From: Muribaculaceae bacterium
Lineage (GTDB): Bacteria; Bacteroidota; Bacteroidia; Bacteroidales; Muribaculaceae
Length of the DNA stretch: 6,995 bases
Direction: 5' to 3'
Assembly: GCA_016302215.1 (NCBI GenBank)
Contig: JAEDNZ010000099.1
Span: 1-6,995, forward strand
Shown piece after piece: positions 5,163-6,995 of the stretch. The position numbers and the translations under genes were made by a program. The notes beneath the pieces are model-generated. The model was not told where the DNA came from. It made no database searches and saw nothing but the letters and a program-made list of their open reading frames with translations. Within the stretch, counting starts at the first letter, position 1. Every line of letters begins with the position of its first letter.

Positions 5163-6911
5163 TTAGATGCCGAGGTCGTGCTTGAGGGCCTCGAGCTTGG
5201 CGTCGGCGTCGGCGTTGGCTCTGTCCCAATCGTTGCGGTCAGCGAGGGTGCCTCGCACTTCGAGGTAGAATTTGATTTTAGGCTCAGTGCCGGAGGGGCG
5301 GATTGACACCTTTGAGCCGTCCTCAGTGAAGAACTGGAGCACATTGCTGGTGGTGGGGAAGTCGAGCTTCTCGGCCTTTCCGGAGCGGAGGTCGGTGCAG
5401 GTGAGGCTGTCGTAGTCTTTGACGGTGACCACGGGGCTTCCGCCGAGCGTCTTGGGGGCATTAGAGCGGAAGTCGCGCATCATCTGCTGTATCTCGAGGG
5501 CACCATCGCGGCCGGTGCGCACCACGGAGATGCCGGCCTCCTTGGAGAAGCCGTTTTTGATGTAAATATCCTGGAGCATGGCGTTGAAGTCGAGGCCACG
5601 GTCTTTAGCCCATGCGCAAATCTCAGCCATGAGCGAGATAGCCGACACGGCGTCCTTGTCGCGGCAGAAGTCTTCGGCGAGGAAGCCGTAGCTCTCTTCG
5701 CCGCCGCCGAGATATACGTCGGAGCCTTCGAGGTCGCGTATCACAGAGGCGATCCACTTGAAGCCTGTGTAGCAGTCATACATTTTGATGCCGTTGTTTT
5801 CGGCGATTGCTTTGATTGTCTCGGTGGTCACGATGGTCTTGACCACATATTCGTTGCCTTTGAGGAGACCGAGCTCGCGGCGGCGTTGCATGAGGTAGTT
5901 GAGCAGGATCATCACGATCTGGTTGCCGTTGAGGAGGCGGTATTCGCCGTGGGTGTCGCGGACGACGGCACCGATGCGGTCAGCGTCGGGGTCAGAGGCG
6001 ACGACGAGGTCGGCGTTGACTTCCTTGGCTTTCTCGATGGCCATGGCCATAGCCGATGGCACCTCGGGGTTAGGCGAAACGACGGTGGGGAAGTCGCCTG
6101 ATGGCACGTCTTGCTCGGGCACGTGGATGATGTTGGTGAAGCCGTAGTTGCGAAGCGACTCGGGTATGAGCTTGACGCCGGTGCCGTGGATAGGGGTATA
6201 TACAATCTTGAGGTCGGCGTGACGGCTGATGACCTCGGGGTCGAGCGACAGCTCCTTGATGGCGGCGAGGAAGGCGCTGTCAATGTCTTCGCCGATGATT
6301 TGGATTTTGGATTTGTCGCCGGCAAATTTTATTTCGCTGACAGATTTGATGCGGTTGACGTTGTCAATGATGTTGACATCGTGCGGGGCAATGATTTGAG
6401 CGCCATCGTCCCAGTATGCTTTGTAGCCGTTGTATTCCTTTGGGTTGTGAGAAGCGGTGATGTTGACGCCGCTTTGGCATCCTAAGTGGCGAATAGCGAA
6501 TGAGAGCTCGGGCGTGGGGCGGAAGCTGTCAAAGAGATACACCTTGATGCCGTTGGCTGAGAAGATGTCGGCAACGATTTCGGCAAATTTGCGTGAGTTG
6601 TTGCGCACGTCGTGACCGACGACCACAGAAATCTCGTCGCGGTCAGCGAAGGCCTGACGCAGGTAGTTGGCGAGGCCTTGAGTGGCGGCACCCACAGTGT
6701 AGATGTTCATGCGGTTAGAGCCGACACCCATGATGCCGCGAAGGCCACCGGTGCCGAATTCGAGGTCTTTGTAGAAAGCCTCGATAAGAGCCGTCTTGTC
6801 GTCGGCATCGAGCATGCGCTGCACCTCGGCGCGCGTTTCGGCGTCGTAATCGGGGCTGAGCCATGTCAGAGCCTTGGCTGTCACTTGCTTGATAAGTTCG
6901 GTATTGTCCAT
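5163..6911 (-). CDS. Phospho-sugar mutase (phosphoglucomutase type, alpha-D-phosphohexomutase family)
   Basis: Most likely interconverts glucose 1-phosphate and glucose 6-phosphate in the cytoplasm, linking glycogen or sugar-nucleotide synthesis with glycolysis. Its 582 aa are close to the length of Bacillus PgcA and eukaryotic PGM2 types, longer than the roughly 450-aa phosphomannomutases. The four family domains are marked in order: an early GTGGLRG (53-59), the phosphoserine loop TASHNP (152-157) with catalytic Ser154, the Mg-binding loop DPDADR (307-312), the sugar-binding loop GGGEESYG (402-409) and the phosphate-binding loop RPSGTEPKIKFY (538-549). All are intact, so it should be active. 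Phosphomannose or phosphopentose activity cannot be excluded from sequence. The ATG (complement of 6909-6911) has no Shine-Dalgarno. The gene is monocistronic inside the window and converges with the FKBP gene. Confidence 0.94.
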   Translation of the reverse strand: MDNTELIKQVTAKALTWLSPDYDAETRAEVQRMLDADDKTALIEAFYKDLEFGTGGLRGIMGVGSNRMNIYTVGAATQGLANYLRQAFADRDEISVVVGHDVRNNSRKFAEIVADIFSANGIKVYLFDSFRPTPELSFAIRHLGCQSGVNITASHNPKEYNGYKAYWDDGAQIIAPHDVNIIDNVNRIKSVSEIKFAGDKSKIQIIGEDIDSAFLAAIKELSLDPEVISRHADLKIVYTPIHGTGVKLIPESLRNYGFTNIIHVPEQDVPSGDFPTVVSPNPEVPSAMAMAIEKAKEVNADLVVASDPDADRIGAVVRDTHGEYRLLNGNQIVMILLNYLMQRRRELGLLKGNEYVVKTIVTTETIKAIAENNGIKMYDCYTGFKWIASVIRDLEGSDVYLGGGEESYGFLAEDFCRDKDAVSAISLMAEICAWAKDRGLDFNAMLQDIYIKNGFSKEAGISVVRTGRDGALEIQQMMRDFRSNAPKTLGGSPVVTVKDYDSLTCTDLRSGKAEKLDFPTTSNVLQFFTEDGSKVSIRPSGTEPKIKFYLEVRGTLADRNDWDRANADADAKLEALKHDLGI

Positions 6912-6933
6912 AGAGGTTATGTGTAGAGGTTAT
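6911..6933 (-). repeat. Direct repeat in the mutase leader
   Basis: TAGAGGTTAT occurs at 6911-6920 and again at 6924-6933 (plus-strand reading), separated by GTG. On the coding strand it is ATAACCTCTA repeated, and the copy nearer the gene overlaps the first base of the start codon. It looks like a local tandem duplication or a paired protein-binding site. Confidence 0.5.
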
Positions 6934-6948
6934 TATTTCAATGAAGCA

Positions 6949-6964
6949 ATAGCGCTTACGCTAT
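6949..6964 (-). promoter_or_regulatory. Inverted repeat at the predicted 5' end of the mutase mRNA
   Basis: ATAGCG (6949-6954) and CGCTAT (6959-6964) form a perfect 6-bp stem with a 4-base loop. With the -7 element at 6979-6972, the transcript should start near 6966, so this stem-loop would be the first structure of the mRNA. It could stabilise the 5' end, or on DNA serve as an operator. Confidence 0.4.
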
Positions 6965-6971
6965 CAATCAA

Positions 6972-6979
6972 CAAAGATA
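6972..6979 (-). promoter_or_regulatory. Predicted -7 promoter element of the mutase gene
   Basis: Read on the minus strand this is TATCTTTG, an exact TAnnTTTG match. The partner -33 box would fall at about position 6999, just beyond the window, so only half of the promoter can be judged. The predicted leader is about 55 bases. Confidence 0.5.
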
Positions 6980-6995
6980 AAAATAAAATTGCAAA

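Noticed and set aside
5912..6325. 137-codon minus-strand frame inside the mutase gene, plus several plus-strand frames at 5886-6926
   Set aside because: They overlap an intact mutase with all catalytic loops. The translations are low-complexity (Ser/Thr/Pro- or Val/Asp-rich), as expected of shifted or opposite frames.
1..6995. CRISPR array, tRNA, rRNA, insertion sequence or attachment site
   Set aside because: No regularly spaced repeats, cloverleaf sequence, transposase frame or terminal inverted repeats were seen on either strand.

Overview
The window most likely comes from a member of the Bacteroidales, and a gut lineage such as Muribaculaceae is plausible. Three things suggest this. Promoters match the Bacteroidetes pattern (TAnnTTTG at -7): TAACTTTG occurs upstream of both hipBA and glyS, and TATCTTTG lies ahead of the minus-strand mutase. 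Most 5' leaders are AT-rich and lack a Shine-Dalgarno sequence. The FKBP lipoprotein has acidic residues just after the lipobox cysteine, as in Bacteroidetes surface lipoproteins. Species assignment is not possible by eye.

Layout: positions 1-327 hold no convincing gene, but contain a hairpin, a T7 run and the hipBA promoter. Positions 334-1908 hold a two-gene hipB-hipA type II toxin-antitoxin (kinase toxin) operon whose catalytic residues all appear intact. A 262-bp spacer follows, with a hairpin after hipA, a G-rich tract and the glyS promoter. Positions 2171-4998 hold a same-strand run: glyS (single-chain class II glycyl-tRNA synthetase), lemA (membrane-anchored LemA protein) and an FKBP-type prolyl isomerase lipoprotein. 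The gaps are short (32 and 57 bp) and no terminator is seen between them, so they are probably cotranscribed. Positions 5014-5145 hold three stable hairpins in a convergent gene junction, one of them a textbook intrinsic terminator. Positions 5163-6911 (minus strand) hold a phosphoglucomutase-type phospho-sugar mutase, with a short leader containing a direct repeat and a perfect inverted repeat, and a -7 promoter element near the right edge.

Functionally the window is mostly core housekeeping (translation, envelope proteins, sugar-phosphate metabolism) with one accessory stress module, hipBA, beside it. I found no clear new biological system. The best leads are regulatory: a short ORF with a good ribosome binding site overlapping the start of hipB, the stem-loop predicted at the very 5' end of the mutase mRNA, and the unexplained structured region at 103-212.
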